A DNA stretch of 64,000 nucleotides from Allobrachymonas denitrificans DSM 15123 (GTDB taxonomy: Bacteria > Pseudomonadota > Gammaproteobacteria > Burkholderiales > Burkholderiaceae_C), in NCBI RefSeq assembly GCF_900110225.1, contig NZ_FOCW01000001.1, positions 992,001 through 1,056,000 on the forward strand. The letters run 5' to 3'. A model generated the notes under the pieces. The model saw nothing but the letters and a program-made list of their open reading frames with translations. It was not told the origin of the DNA and searched no databases. The stretch's first letter is position 1. The number at the start of each line of letters is the position of its first letter. Positions 1 through 10,040 of this stretch are shown in pieces. Position numbers and translations under genes: made by a program.

Positions 1-370
1 ACTGCACATTGGTGCGCGTGGTGAGGTGGCCGTAACCGTAGCGCAGCGGCGGGGCAGCCAGCGTGCCGGGTTGTGCCGCCTGAAGGGCATCCTGCAGGCC
101 CTGGGCGTGGCGCAGCAAATTGGGGGCTGGCTGGTCGTATTCGCGGGCAATGCGGGCCAGCACGCGCAGCTGGCGGCTGGCAATCTCGCCATAGGGCACG
201 GCGATGCGCAACATGGGCGCATGGCGCTGGATATACCAGCCGTTCTGCAGCCGCAGCGGCTTGAATTCGGTGTCGGAAAGCTGCCCGGCCAGATGCCGCT
301 GCAGCTGGTCGCGGTACTGGGCCGCGCGCTGTTCGATGAACTGCTGATCGAAAGAGGTGTACTGGTACAT
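1..370 (-). CDS. cysI: Sulfite reductase hemoprotein, N-terminal part (truncated by window edge)
   Basis: The ATG is at 370..368 on the minus strand and the frame runs open off the window edge (about 123 codons seen). The protein begins MYQYTSFDQQF and contains RLQNGWYIQRHAPMLRIA, the ferredoxin-like half-domain start of the nitrite/sulfite reductase family in the short betaproteobacterial form. The enzyme reduces sulfite to sulfide with siroheme and a 4Fe-4S cluster, but those cysteines lie outside the window. A TATAAA -10-like box on the minus strand (448-453) and an inverted repeat (479-503) upstream suggest activator-dependent (CysB-type) control. The family call is firm; the regulation is inferred. 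Confidence 0.88.
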   Translation of the reverse strand, partial: MYQYTSFDQQFIEQRAAQYRDQLQRHLAGQLSDTEFKPLRLQNGWYIQRHAPMLRIAVPYGEIASRQLRVLARIAREYDQPAPNLLRHAQGLQDALQAAQPGTLAAPPLRYGYGHLTTRTNVQ

Positions 371-478
371 GAATCCGTCCGCCTGCTTCCGGCAAGCGCA
401 CACCATGCGCGCATTACCGGTCAGGAACGGGGGAACTGTACCGAGTCTTTATATCTTTCGGAACGACTTTATGATGAT

Positions 479-503
479 GTATATATACCCAAAGAATATA
501 TAC
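479..503 (-). promoter_or_regulatory. Perfect inverted repeat upstream of cysI, candidate CysB/LysR-type operator
   Basis: GTATATAT at 479-486 and ATATATAC at 496-503 form perfect 8-base arms around a 9-base spacer. It lies 109-133 bases upstream of the cysI ATG, just upstream of a minus-strand -10-like TATAAA (448-453) whose -35 region is poor. That geometry fits a LysR-family activator site. The sequence symmetry is observed; the identity of the regulator is inferred. Confidence 0.45.
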
Positions 504-512
504 GCAGCAGGC

Positions 513-1634
513 TTATTGTTTGCGCACCACCAGGCTGCCGATGGAGTAGCCCGCGCCGAAGGAGCAGATCACACCGACATCACCCGTCTGCAGATCCTGG
601 CTGTGGCGGTGGAAGGCGATGATGGAGCCGGCGGAGGCGGTATTGGCAAACTCGTCCAGAATCACCGGCGCCTCGTCGAAGCTCGGCTCGTGACCCAGCA
701 GGCGCTTGCCGATCAGCTGGTTCATGCTCAGGTTGGCCTGGTGCAGCCAGAAGCGGCGTACCTGCGCGGGAGTCAGGCCCAGCGTTTCCAGTTGCGTGGC
801 AATATGCTCGGCCGCCATCGGGCACACTTCCTTGAACACCTTGCGGCCTTCCTGCATGAACAGCTGGTCGCGGTCTTCCGGATTGCGGTCTTCGCTGCGG
901 CTCATGAAGCCGGCGTTGTTGCGGATGTTGTTGGAGAACTGCGTGGCCAGACGCGTGCCCAGCACTTCCCAGCGGTGGGCCGAAGTCGCCAGATCGGCGC
1001 GCTCGATCACCAGGGCGGTACACACGTCACCGAAGATGAAGTGGCAGTCGCGGTCCATCCAGGCATGGTGGGCGGAGGTGATTTCGGGGTTGATCACCAG
1101 CGCCGCCTTCACCTGACCGGTGCGCACGGCATTCACTGCCTGCTCCAGCCCGAACGTGGCGGAAGAGCAGGCCACATTCATGTCGAACCCGTAGCCCTTG
1201 GCGCCGATGGCATTCTGCACTTCGATGGCCATGGCGGGGTACTGGCGCTGCATGTTGGAGGCAGCACAGACCACCATCTCGATGTCCTCGCCCTTGCGGC
1301 CGGCGTTTTCCAGTGCCTGGGTGGCGGCGGCCACGGCAATTTCGGCCATCAGCGAGAGCTGGTCATCCGGACGCGGCGTGAAGCGGGGACGCATGCGCTG
1401 CGGATCCAGAATGCCTTCCTTCTCGATCACATAGCGCTGCTTGATGCCCGATGCCTTGACGATGAATTCTTCGCTCGACTCCGGCAGCGCAGCCCGCTCT
1501 CCGGCGGCGATCGCCTCGGCATGCTGCTCGTTCTGCTGGCGCACGTAGGCGTTGTAGGCGGTCACGAGTTCGGCGTTGCTGATGGTGTGCGGAGCGACCC
1601 ACAGGCCGGTTCCGCTGATGGCGGCTTGGTACAT
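513..1634 (-). CDS. Beta-ketoacyl-ACP synthase III family protein
   Basis: A 373-residue thiolase-fold condensing enzyme of the FabH superfamily. The start MYQAAISGTG at 1634 was chosen because the residues before it do not resemble the family. The catalytic triad is visible: Cys in NVACSSATFG, His in FWLHQAN, Asn in EFANTASAG; the C-terminus has the GxGYSIG-type glycine loop. Such enzymes condense an acyl-CoA with malonyl-ACP. It is longer than typical FabH (about 320) and lies alone between cysI and dnaB, not in a fab cluster, so it may be a specialised or long-chain KAS III rather than the housekeeping one. Substrate unknown; a link to the polyene cluster at 22-41 kb is only a guess. Confidence 0.85.
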   Translation of the reverse strand: MYQAAISGTGLWVAPHTISNAELVTAYNAYVRQQNEQHAEAIAAGERAALPESSEEFIVKASGIKQRYVIEKEGILDPQRMRPRFTPRPDDQLSLMAEIAVAAATQALENAGRKGEDIEMVVCAASNMQRQYPAMAIEVQNAIGAKGYGFDMNVACSSATFGLEQAVNAVRTGQVKAALVINPEITSAHHAWMDRDCHFIFGDVCTALVIERADLATSAHRWEVLGTRLATQFSNNIRNNAGFMSRSEDRNPEDRDQLFMQEGRKVFKEVCPMAAEHIATQLETLGLTPAQVRRFWLHQANLSMNQLIGKRLLGHEPSFDEAPVILDEFANTASAGSIIAFHRHSQDLQTGDVGVICSFGAGYSIGSLVVRKQ

Positions 1635-1861
1635 GGCGGATAGTTCTGATGAGAAAATAATCGAACGATTGTACGCTTTTGTGTCGACAGGCAGCAACCG
1701 ACCGCCTGTGCACAACTCAGGGGGATTTCCCTATGGGGCAGGCACTGTTGCACGGGTTTGTACACCTGCCGCGCACAGCCTGTCCACAGACTTGTGCACA
1801 ACCCGCCGGCCCCGAATCGCTACCATGTAGGGTTGCGGTGCATCTAACCAGGAAACAGGCT

Positions 1862-3271
<1,410 letters not shown>

Positions 3272-3285
3272 TTCCCAATGGGGAA

Positions 3286-3498
3286 TTAATTAAAGAGGAA
3301 TGTTTTCCAGATCGATTTTCGAAAGGGATCGACAAGCCTTTGTAGACCCTGTCCAGTCATCTGGCCGGTAAGCTCACCCAAGGACGCATTCCAGCGCGAG
3401 TCCCCGAACCAACCCGCACCATAGGCGGTAAGCTCATCGGCACGGAGCCGACCGTGTTTGCGCGCGTTTAACCAGCCGTATTGGCTGCAAGACTCAAG
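3286..3498 (-). pseudogene. Decayed gene remnant, unknown family
   Basis: In the 293-base gap between dnaB and pabB the minus strand holds an open stretch of 71 codons ending in TAA at 3286, bounded upstream by an in-frame TAG (3499-3501) and with no start codon. The translation looks protein-like (QYGWLNARKHGRL, then LTAYGAGWFGDSRWNASLG), aromatic and charged, unlike random high-GC frames. I do not recognise the family. It is best read as the C-terminal end of a lost gene; the rest of the gap shows nothing I can name. Confidence 0.4.
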
Positions 3499-3564
3499 CT
3501 ACTCGCAGGGTGATGGGAGCGGAGTTTGCCATCAAGTACATGCTTTGAAGAGCAGCGGCAAGAT

Positions 3565-5499
3565 TCATGCAGCTCTCAGTGTGACGGGAACCCACCCGCG
3601 TACGCTGTTGACGAACCAGAGCTGATCGCCCGGAAAGGGATCAAGCAGCCGCTGAACCGGGATGACAGCCTCCTCGATGCCGCCGCGTTGCAGCAGGGCT
3701 TCCCGCAGCGTGCCGGGCAGCAAATCCTGTGTCGCCGGAGGAGTCAGCAAGCGCCCGTCCGCCGTCTGCAGCACGATGTTGCCGCGCGTGCATTCGGTGG
3801 CATGGCCTTCGCTGTCATGCAGCAGCACATCCCAGGTCTCCTGATGCCGAGCCGTTTCGCGTTCATAGTGGGCGCGCTGTGTCGTCTTGTGACGTAGCCA
3901 CGGGGCATCCACTTTCGCGTTGGGCGAGCTCGCCAGGGCAACTGTCTGTACCGCGCCGGAGAGGGCGCCGGAATCTGGTGGCTCCAGCCAGCACTTCGGC
4001 GCCAGCCCGTTGGCATTCCAGTCCGTCAGATGGGCGGGAGTGGCGTTCTCGAGCAATACGCCTTCCACCTGCACCTCTCCGTTCGCCGAGCGCAGCAGCC
4101 GAACACGCCAGACCCCGGGCACGCGCGACTGCGAAAATTCAACCAGATTCCGCTGCAACTCGGTCGCCGAAACCGGCCGGAAACCCAGTGCCACCGCAGA
4201 AGCCGTCATGCGTTCCAGATGCAGAGGCAGCAGCGCGTAGCGTCCATCCACCAGCAACAGGGTTTCAAGCAGTGCAGGGCTTGCAGCGGGAACTGGTGGC
4301 GTGTGCAGAAAACGCGCCTTCAGCGCCGCCTCCGCATACTCTGCCTCGGCCAGCGAGGACCAGGTAATTCCGCCCCCCACGCCACCGCGCAGATGGCCGT
4401 CTGCGGCAAACACCGTGCGGATTGCCACATTGAAGGTGGCACGATAGGGGCTGATGATGCCCAGCGCACCGCAATACACGCCACGCGCACTGCCTTCGAG
4501 TTTGGCAATCGCCTCCATCGCCTTGCGCTTGGGCGCTCCCGTGATGGAGCCGCAGGGAAACAGCGCCTGCATCAGGGACTGCAGGCCGATCTCCGGCCGC
4601 GTGATGGCCTGCACCGTGCTGGTCATCTGCCAGAGCGTAGGGTAGGGCTCGGTATCGAACAGCTTGGGTGTCTGCACGCTGCCGGTCACCGCGATCCGCC
4701 CCAGATCGTTGCGCAGCAGGTCCACGATCATCACGTTTTCGGCCCGCTCCTTGGGGCTGGAACGCAAGGCCTTGGCCGCAGCCATGTCCTCTTCCGGCGT
4801 TGCGCCGCGCGGAGCAGTGCCTTTCATCGGCCGTGTGCTGATCTGGCCCGTCCCACGGTTCCAGGTGAAAAACAGTTCGGGCGAGAGCGACAGCACCTGC
4901 CAGCCGCCCCAGTCCAGAAACGCACAGTAGTCGGCCTGCTGCCGCTGCCGCAAGGCCTCGTAGTAGTGCCACAGCGGATACTCAGGCGGCACCTGTGCCA
5001 GGGTGCGCAGCGTGTGATTCACCTGGTAGAAATCCCCGGCCGCAATCGACTGGCGAATACGCTCCACGGCAGCGGAGTGAGCGTCGGCATTCTCGCTCAA
5101 CGTCCAGTCGGGGATGGCGGCTGTTTCCTTCTGCGAGTCAGGCAGCGCCATGGGCCGGCACTGACTCCCCAAGGCAAATTCCGGCTCCCCGTCCGGATGG
5201 TCGAACAAGGCAAACGCCAGCAGGGGTTCGTTCGAAATCGCATCTGCCGCCACGCCCATGCTCTGCGCCAGCTTGTCATCCAGCCCGGCAGCGGCTTCGT
5301 AGGACAGATAACCCACTGCCCACAAGCCGCTGGCAGTCGCCTGCTCCAGACGTGCCAATGCCGGCAGCACCTCATCGGGCTGCCAGGCCAGCAGCAATTC
5401 GCGCGGCCGGCTGAAGCGCAGCCGCTGCACACCACCGCGGCTGTGCGGAAAGTCCGTGACGAAAACCAGCCGGTCCGGATCGGGAGTCAGGCGCGCCAA
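3565..5499 (-). CDS. pabB: Aminodeoxychorismate synthase component I fused to 4-amino-4-deoxychorismate lyase (PabB-PabC)
   Basis: A 644-residue fusion making p-aminobenzoate for folate. Residues about 1-390 are the chorismate-binding domain: PMKGTAPRG carries the lysine characteristic of PabB (TrpE has PIAGT), with a GSITGAPK motif and GGGITW near its end. Residues about 400-644 are a class IV PLP aminotransferase fold, with HKTTQR holding the likely PLP lysine and the ECTRGNIV signature. No ATG lies near the N-terminus; the best start is TTG at 5499, four bases from the phoH stop, so translation is probably coupled. The glutaminase PabA is not in the window. The fusion is common in Burkholderiales. 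Confidence 0.93.
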   Translation of the reverse strand: MARLTPDPDRLVFVTDFPHSRGGVQRLRFSRPRELLLAWQPDEVLPALARLEQATASGLWAVGYLSYEAAAGLDDKLAQSMGVAADAISNEPLLAFALFDHPDGEPEFALGSQCRPMALPDSQKETAAIPDWTLSENADAHSAAVERIRQSIAAGDFYQVNHTLRTLAQVPPEYPLWHYYEALRQRQQADYCAFLDWGGWQVLSLSPELFFTWNRGTGQISTRPMKGTAPRGATPEEDMAAAKALRSSPKERAENVMIVDLLRNDLGRIAVTGSVQTPKLFDTEPYPTLWQMTSTVQAITRPEIGLQSLMQALFPCGSITGAPKRKAMEAIAKLEGSARGVYCGALGIISPYRATFNVAIRTVFAADGHLRGGVGGGITWSSLAEAEYAEAALKARFLHTPPVPAASPALLETLLLVDGRYALLPLHLERMTASAVALGFRPVSATELQRNLVEFSQSRVPGVWRVRLLRSANGEVQVEGVLLENATPAHLTDWNANGLAPKCWLEPPDSGALSGAVQTVALASSPNAKVDAPWLRHKTTQRAHYERETARHQETWDVLLHDSEGHATECTRGNIVLQTADGRLLTPPATQDLLPGTLREALLQRGGIEEAVIPVQRLLDPFPGDQLWFVNSVRGWVPVTLRAA

Positions 5500-5502
5500 G
5501 AT

Positions 5503-7362
5503 TTACAGCACTTCGCTCGCAAAGTCCGCCAGGCGCGAGCGCTCGCCGCGTGCCAGCATGATGTGGCCGGCATGCGGCCAGCCCTTGAACTTGTCCACCA
5601 CCGCCGTCAGGCCGGAAGAGCCTTCGGTCAGATAGGGCGTATCGATCTGCGCCAGGTTGCCCATGCAGATGATCTTGGTACCTGGGCCGGCGCGCGTGAT
5701 CAGCGTCTTCATCTGCTTGGGCGTCAGGTTCTGTGCCTCGTCGATGATGACGTACTTGTTCAGGAAGGTGCGACCGCGCATGAAGTTCATGCTCTTGATC
5801 TTGATGCGGCTGCGCACCAGCTCCTGCGTGGCCGCGCGGCCCCATTCCCCGGCGCCGCTGTTGTCGCCGCCCTTGGTCAGAAACTCCAGGTTGTCGTCCA
5901 GCGCGCCCATCCAGGGGCCCATCTTTTCCTCCTCGGTGCCGGGCAGGAAGCCAATATCCTCGCCCACGCTCACCGTGGCGCGCGTCATGATGATCTCGGT
6001 GTAGCGGCGCTCGTCCAGTACCTGCGTCAGGCCGCAGGCCAGCGCCAGCAGCGTCTTGCCGGTACCGGCAGTGCCTGTCAGCGTGACGAAGTCGATCTCG
6101 GGATCGAGCAGCAGGTTCATGGCGAAGTTCTGCTCGCGGTTGCGTGCCGTCACGCCCCAGGCCGCCTGCTTGGGATGGGTGCAGTCGCGCAGCGTCTTCA
6201 GCACCGCGCTGTCGCCACGGATCTCGACCACGCGCGTGTACAGGCTGGGCTCGCCCGGCTGCTCGAAGTAGACGAACTGGTTGATCAGCATCTGCTGCGC
6301 CAGCGGGCCATGCACGCGGTAGAAGGTGTGTGCGCCTTCGTTCCAGCTCTCGATCTCGTCACCCTGGGTTTCCCAGAAATCACCGGGCAGGGCGAGGGCG
6401 CCGTTGTACAGCAGCTCGTCATCGTCCAGCGTCTTGTCGTTCTGGTAATCCTCGGCCGGCAGGCCCAGCGCGCGCGCCTTCACGCGCATGTTGATGTCCT
6501 TGGACACCAGCACCACTTCGCGGCCCGGATGCGCCTGCTGCAGCGCGGCCACCACCGCCAGAATCTGGTTGTCGGCCTTGCCTTGCGGCAGGGTGTTGGG
6601 CAGCGTGTAGTTCAGCGTCTCGGTCTGGAAGAACAGGCAGCCGCGCGCTTCGGTGTGGCCGGTGGCGTTCAGCGGCATGCCGTCCGCCAGATCCTGCTTG
6701 GGCACGGTGGCGACCAGGGCATCCAGCGTACGGCTGGTCTGGCGCACGTTGCGCGCCACTTCGGTCACGCCCTTCTTGTGACCATCCAGCTCTTCCAGCA
6801 CGATCAGGGCCAGATAGATGTCATGTTCCTCGAAGCGAAACAGGCACATGGGATCGTGCATCAGCACGTTGGTGTCGAGGACAAACAGCTTGCGCGGTGC
6901 GTCACCGGCCTTGCGGGCCTTGGTGCGGCTGGCCGCTGCCGCTTTCACTGGGGGCGCGGGACTGACGGCTGGCGCCTTGTCTGCCACGGGCTTTGCGGTT
7001 GCAGCCTGGGCCTCTGTGGCAGGAGCAGCCGTTCTGGCGGCAGCTCCTGTCTTGCGTCGCACCGGCGCCGGCTCCGAAGCGGCTACGGCAGCCACTGGCA
7101 GCTTTGCCACCGAGCCCGGAGCGCTTTCGCCGGTTTCCAGCACCGTGGCCAGACTGGCTTCTTGCGCATGGGCTGCCAGCACGGTGTCGGTCTTGCGGCG
7201 ACGGCGCGTGGAAGCAGGGGCCGCAGTGGCAGCTTCAGGAATTTCTTCGGCGACCGGGCGTTGCGCCTTGGCGTTGGAAGCCAGTGTTTCGGGGGAGGCG
7301 GCGGGCAGAAGCTTGGCATCCAGCAGGCTGGCACGCTTCTTGGGTGCGGGGGGCAGTGGCAT
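5503..7362 (-). CDS. phoH: PIN domain/PhoH-family ATPase
   Basis: Start MPLPPAPKKRASLL at 7362, the conserved beginning of this family in Burkholderiales, giving 619 residues; an in-frame ATG at 7446 is less likely. An Ala/Pro-rich low-complexity linker (about 20-150) precedes a PIN nuclease domain starting KLFVLDTNVLMHDP (about 157) with acidic residues typical of metal-dependent RNases, then a C-terminal PhoH ATPase with Walker A GTAGTGKT and Walker B YVIIDEAQN. Proteins of this PIN-PhoH (PhoH2) architecture are thought to be RNA helicase/nucleases. A terminator separates it from bcp upstream, so it and pabB probably share their own promoter. Confidence 0.93.
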   Translation of the reverse strand: MPLPPAPKKRASLLDAKLLPAASPETLASNAKAQRPVAEEIPEAATAAPASTRRRRKTDTVLAAHAQEASLATVLETGESAPGSVAKLPVAAVAASEPAPVRRKTGAAARTAAPATEAQAATAKPVADKAPAVSPAPPVKAAAASRTKARKAGDAPRKLFVLDTNVLMHDPMCLFRFEEHDIYLALIVLEELDGHKKGVTEVARNVRQTSRTLDALVATVPKQDLADGMPLNATGHTEARGCLFFQTETLNYTLPNTLPQGKADNQILAVVAALQQAHPGREVVLVSKDINMRVKARALGLPAEDYQNDKTLDDDELLYNGALALPGDFWETQGDEIESWNEGAHTFYRVHGPLAQQMLINQFVYFEQPGEPSLYTRVVEIRGDSAVLKTLRDCTHPKQAAWGVTARNREQNFAMNLLLDPEIDFVTLTGTAGTGKTLLALACGLTQVLDERRYTEIIMTRATVSVGEDIGFLPGTEEEKMGPWMGALDDNLEFLTKGGDNSGAGEWGRAATQELVRSRIKIKSMNFMRGRTFLNKYVIIDEAQNLTPKQMKTLITRAGPGTKIICMGNLAQIDTPYLTEGSSGLTAVVDKFKGWPHAGHIMLARGERSRLADFASEVL

Positions 7363-7514
7363 GTAGGTAGGGCTCTCGCAAGTCTGTGGAACACATGCAC
7401 GCACAGCAGGCATGCCGTAGAAATGCGCCGCAGCACGGCGATTCATACACCTGCAATATACAACGATCGACAGGCCGCTCCGTCATGCCACTGTCACACC
7501 GTGCAAGGCGCAGC

Positions 7515-7541
7515 AAAAAGCCGCTCACGGGGAGCGGCTTT
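7515..7541 (-). terminator. Rho-independent terminator of bcp
   Basis: A perfect 10-base stem (7517-7526 with 7532-7541, core AAAGCCGCTC) and a 5-base loop, followed on the minus strand by five T (7519-7515). It lies 25 bases after the bcp stop. Confidence 0.85.
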
Positions 7542-7566
7542 GCGGCGGAAAAACCCTGAAGGGGGC

Positions 7567-8073
7567 TTATTCGGCGGATTCTGCGGTGGCAGGGGTGGCC
7601 GAGGTCTTCTTCAGCGCCTTGACGGCCTTGAGCACTTCAGCCACGTGGCCGGCCACCTTGATGCCGCGCCACTCCTGGCGCAGGATACCATCGGGGCCGA
7701 TCAGGAAGGTGCTGCGCTCGATGCCCTTGACCTTCTTGCCGTACATGATCTTGTTCTTGACCACGCCGAACATGTGGCACATCTTCTCTTCGGTATCGGC
7801 GATCAGCTCGTAGGGCAGCTCGAGCTTGGCCTTGAAGCCGTCATGCGAAGTCATGTTGTCGCGCGACACACCGAAGACGGCAGCGCCTGCCTTCTCGAAG
7901 TCCTTGTACTTGTCGCGGAACTCCATGGCTTCGGTGGTGCAGCCGGGAGTGTTGTCCTTGGGGTAGAAAAACAGCACAACGATCTGGCCGAGATGGGAGG
8001 TGTTGCTAACCTTGACTGCGTTGGTCGCGATTGCATCGAACTCGGGAATCAGCTTGTCTACGACGATTGCCAT
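7567..8073 (-). CDS. bcp: Thiol peroxidase of the BCP/PrxQ peroxiredoxin family
   Basis: A 168-residue cytoplasmic peroxiredoxin that reduces H2O2 and organic peroxides with thioredoxin. The peroxidatic Cys sits in FFYPKDNTPGCTTEAMEF. The residue five positions on, where PrxQ enzymes carry the resolving Cys (GCTxxAC), is Met here; a second Cys occurs in EEKMCHMFG, so the enzyme may be 1-Cys or use an atypical resolving Cys. It ends in a Thr/Ala/Glu-rich tail. Single gene with its own terminator (7515-7541). An AGAGAG ribosome site lies about 9 bases before the ATG. Confidence 0.93.
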   Translation of the reverse strand: MAIVVDKLIPEFDAIATNAVKVSNTSHLGQIVVLFFYPKDNTPGCTTEAMEFRDKYKDFEKAGAAVFGVSRDNMTSHDGFKAKLELPYELIADTEEKMCHMFGVVKNKIMYGKKVKGIERSTFLIGPDGILRQEWRGIKVAGHVAEVLKAVKALKKTSATPATAESAE

Positions 8074-8269
8074 GTGTGTATCAATCTCTCTTTATATCTA
8101 GGGAAGACGGGGGCATGGTCGGGTTGGTGCTCCCGCGCCAGAATCCTTCTGACGCAATGGGCGCTGTGTGCAGGCCCGTCTTCAGACGACAGCAGGCCGG
8201 GTGCCAAATGCTGTTCAATCCCCTATTTTAAACCAAATTGCCGAAACGCGCCTGTGCGTAATCCCCATG

Positions 8270-8647
8270 TCAGGCTGGGGGCTCGACGATCAGGGCGGCC
8301 ACGACCTTGCGTCCTTCCCCCGCAAGAACGTTGTAGGTGCGGCAGGCGGCGGCCGTGTCCATGGTCTCGATGCCGATGCGGCGCTCCAGCAAGGCGGCGG
8401 TCCACTGCGGATGCACGAAGCGCAGGCGGTTGCCGCTGCCGAAGATGACCAGTTCGCAGTCATGCTCGGCCAGGGCAGTGAAATGACCGGCGTTGATGTC
8501 CTCGAAACGGTCGCAGTTCCAGCGCTGCAGGAAACCGTCCGAACTGAGCACCAGGCTCTCGGTGAACTGGCGGTGATCGACGGCCACCCAGCCCGGGCCG
8601 TGGGCGGTGATGGCTTGCACATCCATGCGGTCGGGCTGGATTTTCAT
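8270..8647 (-). CDS. Mth938/DUF498-family protein
   Basis: A 125-residue protein starting MKIQPDRMDVQ at 8647, with AAAGGA about 7 bases upstream. It contains the family's central LVIFGSGNRLRFVHP and IGIETMDTAAACRTYNVLAGEGRKVVAALI, the NDUFAF3/Mth938 fold; eukaryotic relatives assist complex I assembly, but the bacterial role is unknown. It is divergent from alaA with about 97 bases between starts, an arrangement I recall from many betaproteobacteria. No catalytic residues are assigned. Confidence 0.85.
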   Translation of the reverse strand: MKIQPDRMDVQAITAHGPGWVAVDHRQFTESLVLSSDGFLQRWNCDRFEDINAGHFTALAEHDCELVIFGSGNRLRFVHPQWTAALLERRIGIETMDTAAACRTYNVLAGEGRKVVAALIVEPPA

Positions 8648-8744
8648 GAGGGTCCTTTGTTGGGGCGCAACTGCTGCACTGCACCAGAGCGGCAAATTGT
8701 GGTCAAATTATAGTTTTCCCCTCAAAAATCCTGCAGGAGCCGGT

Positions 8745-9998
8745 GTGAAACCCATCCAGAAGTCCTCCAAACTTGCCAATGTGCTGTACGACGTGCGTGG
8801 ACCGATCGTCGACGCGGCGCGCCAGATGGAGGACGAGGGGCAGAAGATCATCAAGCTCAACATCGGCAACCTGGCGCCGTTCGGCTTCGAGCCGCCCGAG
8901 GAAATCGTCGAGGACATGGTGCGCAACCTGCCCAACTCGGCCGGCTATTCCGACAGCAAGGGCATTTTCGCCGCGCGCAAGGCGGTGATGCACTACACGC
9001 AGCAACAGGGCGTGCAGGGCGTCACGCTGGATGACATCTACATCGGCAACGGCGCCAGCGACCTGATCATCACGGCCACCACGGCGCTGCTCAACGAGGG
9101 CGACGAACTGCTGGTGCCCGCGCCCGACTATCCGCTGTGGACGGCTGCCACCAGCCTGGCCGGCGGCAAGCCGGTGCACTACATCTGCGACGAGAACAAT
9201 GGCTGGATGCCCGACCTGGATGACATCCGCAGCAAGATCTCGCCGCGCACCAAGGGCATCGTCGTCATCAACCCGAACAACCCGACCGGTGCGCTCTACA
9301 GCAACGAACTGCTGCTCGGCATCATCGAGATCGCGCGCGAGCATGGGCTGATCATCATGGCCGACGAGGTGTACGACAAGGTGCTGTACGACGGCGTCAG
9401 GCACACGGCGATGGCCAGCCTGTCCACCGACGTGCTCACGCTCACTTTCAACTCGCTGTCCAAGGCCTACCGTGCCTGCGGCTATCGCGCCGGCTGGATG
9501 TACATCTCCGGCGACAAGACGGTGGCCCGTGACTACATCGAGGGCCTGAACATGCTGGCCAACATCAAGCTCGGCTCCAACGTGCCCGGCCAGTGGGCGG
9601 TGCAGACGGCGCTGGGTGGCTATCAGAGCATCAAGGATCTGGTGAAGGAGGGCGGCCGTCTGCGCCGCCAGCGCGATCTGGCCTATGAGCTGATCTCCAA
9701 GATCCCGGGCGTGACATGCGTGAAGCCCCAGGCCGCGCTCTACATGTTCCCGCGCCTGGATCCGGCGGTGTACCCGATCAATGATGACCGCGAATTCTTC
9801 CTGGAAGTGCTCAAGGCCACGCGTGTCATGCTGGTGCAAGGTTCGGGCTTCAATTTCCCCGACAATCAGCACTTCCGCATCGTCTTCCTGCCGCAGGAGG
9901 ACGATCTGCGCGAGGCCATCAACCGCCTGGCCAAGTTCCTCGAAGGCTACCGCAAGCGTCACGCCGTCGCGAATGCCGCGACAGCGGCGGCTGCCTGA
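8745..9998 (+). CDS. alaA: Alanine/glutamate-pyruvate aminotransferase, AlaA type
   Basis: A 417-residue class I PLP aminotransferase that makes alanine from pyruvate with glutamate. GTG at 8745 is preceded by AGGAG (8735-8739, spacing 5), so I prefer it over far upstream ATGs. The sequence shows YSDSKGI, NPNNPTGALYS, the PLP lysine region FNSLSKAYRACGYRAGW and a C-terminal substrate-binding arginine in HFRIVFLP. It ends in an Ala-rich tail. It is followed by hom and thrC with a 42-base gap, a conserved betaproteobacterial order that ties alanine and threonine synthesis. Confidence 0.94.
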   Translation: MKPIQKSSKLANVLYDVRGPIVDAARQMEDEGQKIIKLNIGNLAPFGFEPPEEIVEDMVRNLPNSAGYSDSKGIFAARKAVMHYTQQQGVQGVTLDDIYIGNGASDLIITATTALLNEGDELLVPAPDYPLWTAATSLAGGKPVHYICDENNGWMPDLDDIRSKISPRTKGIVVINPNNPTGALYSNELLLGIIEIAREHGLIIMADEVYDKVLYDGVRHTAMASLSTDVLTLTFNSLSKAYRACGYRAGWMYISGDKTVARDYIEGLNMLANIKLGSNVPGQWAVQTALGGYQSIKDLVKEGGRLRRQRDLAYELISKIPGVTCVKPQAALYMFPRLDPAVYPINDDREFFLEVLKATRVMLVQGSGFNFPDNQHFRIVFLPQEDDLREAINRLAKFLEGYRKRHAVANAATAAAA

Positions 9999-10040
9999 GA
10001 ACCCTTTCCCGTATCACGACAAACAGAAAACGAACACGAC

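Noticed and set aside
1708-1802. DnaA-box-like words (TTGTGCACA, CTGTCCACA) before dnaB suggesting an origin
   Set aside because: Each differs from TTATCCACA at two positions, there is no cluster of perfect boxes, no AT-rich unwinding region and no dnaA/dnaN nearby.
8074-8269. A regulatory RNA between bcp and the Mth938-like gene
   Set aside because: Only weak complementarity (GGAAGACGGG with CCCGTCTTC at distance) and no T-run; not enough to call.
4030-8448. A plus-strand open frame of 1472 codons across pabB, phoH and bcp
   Set aside because: It is the antisense shadow of three well-conserved minus-strand genes; its translation is low-complexity and Gln/His/Arg-rich, as expected from high-GC codon bias.
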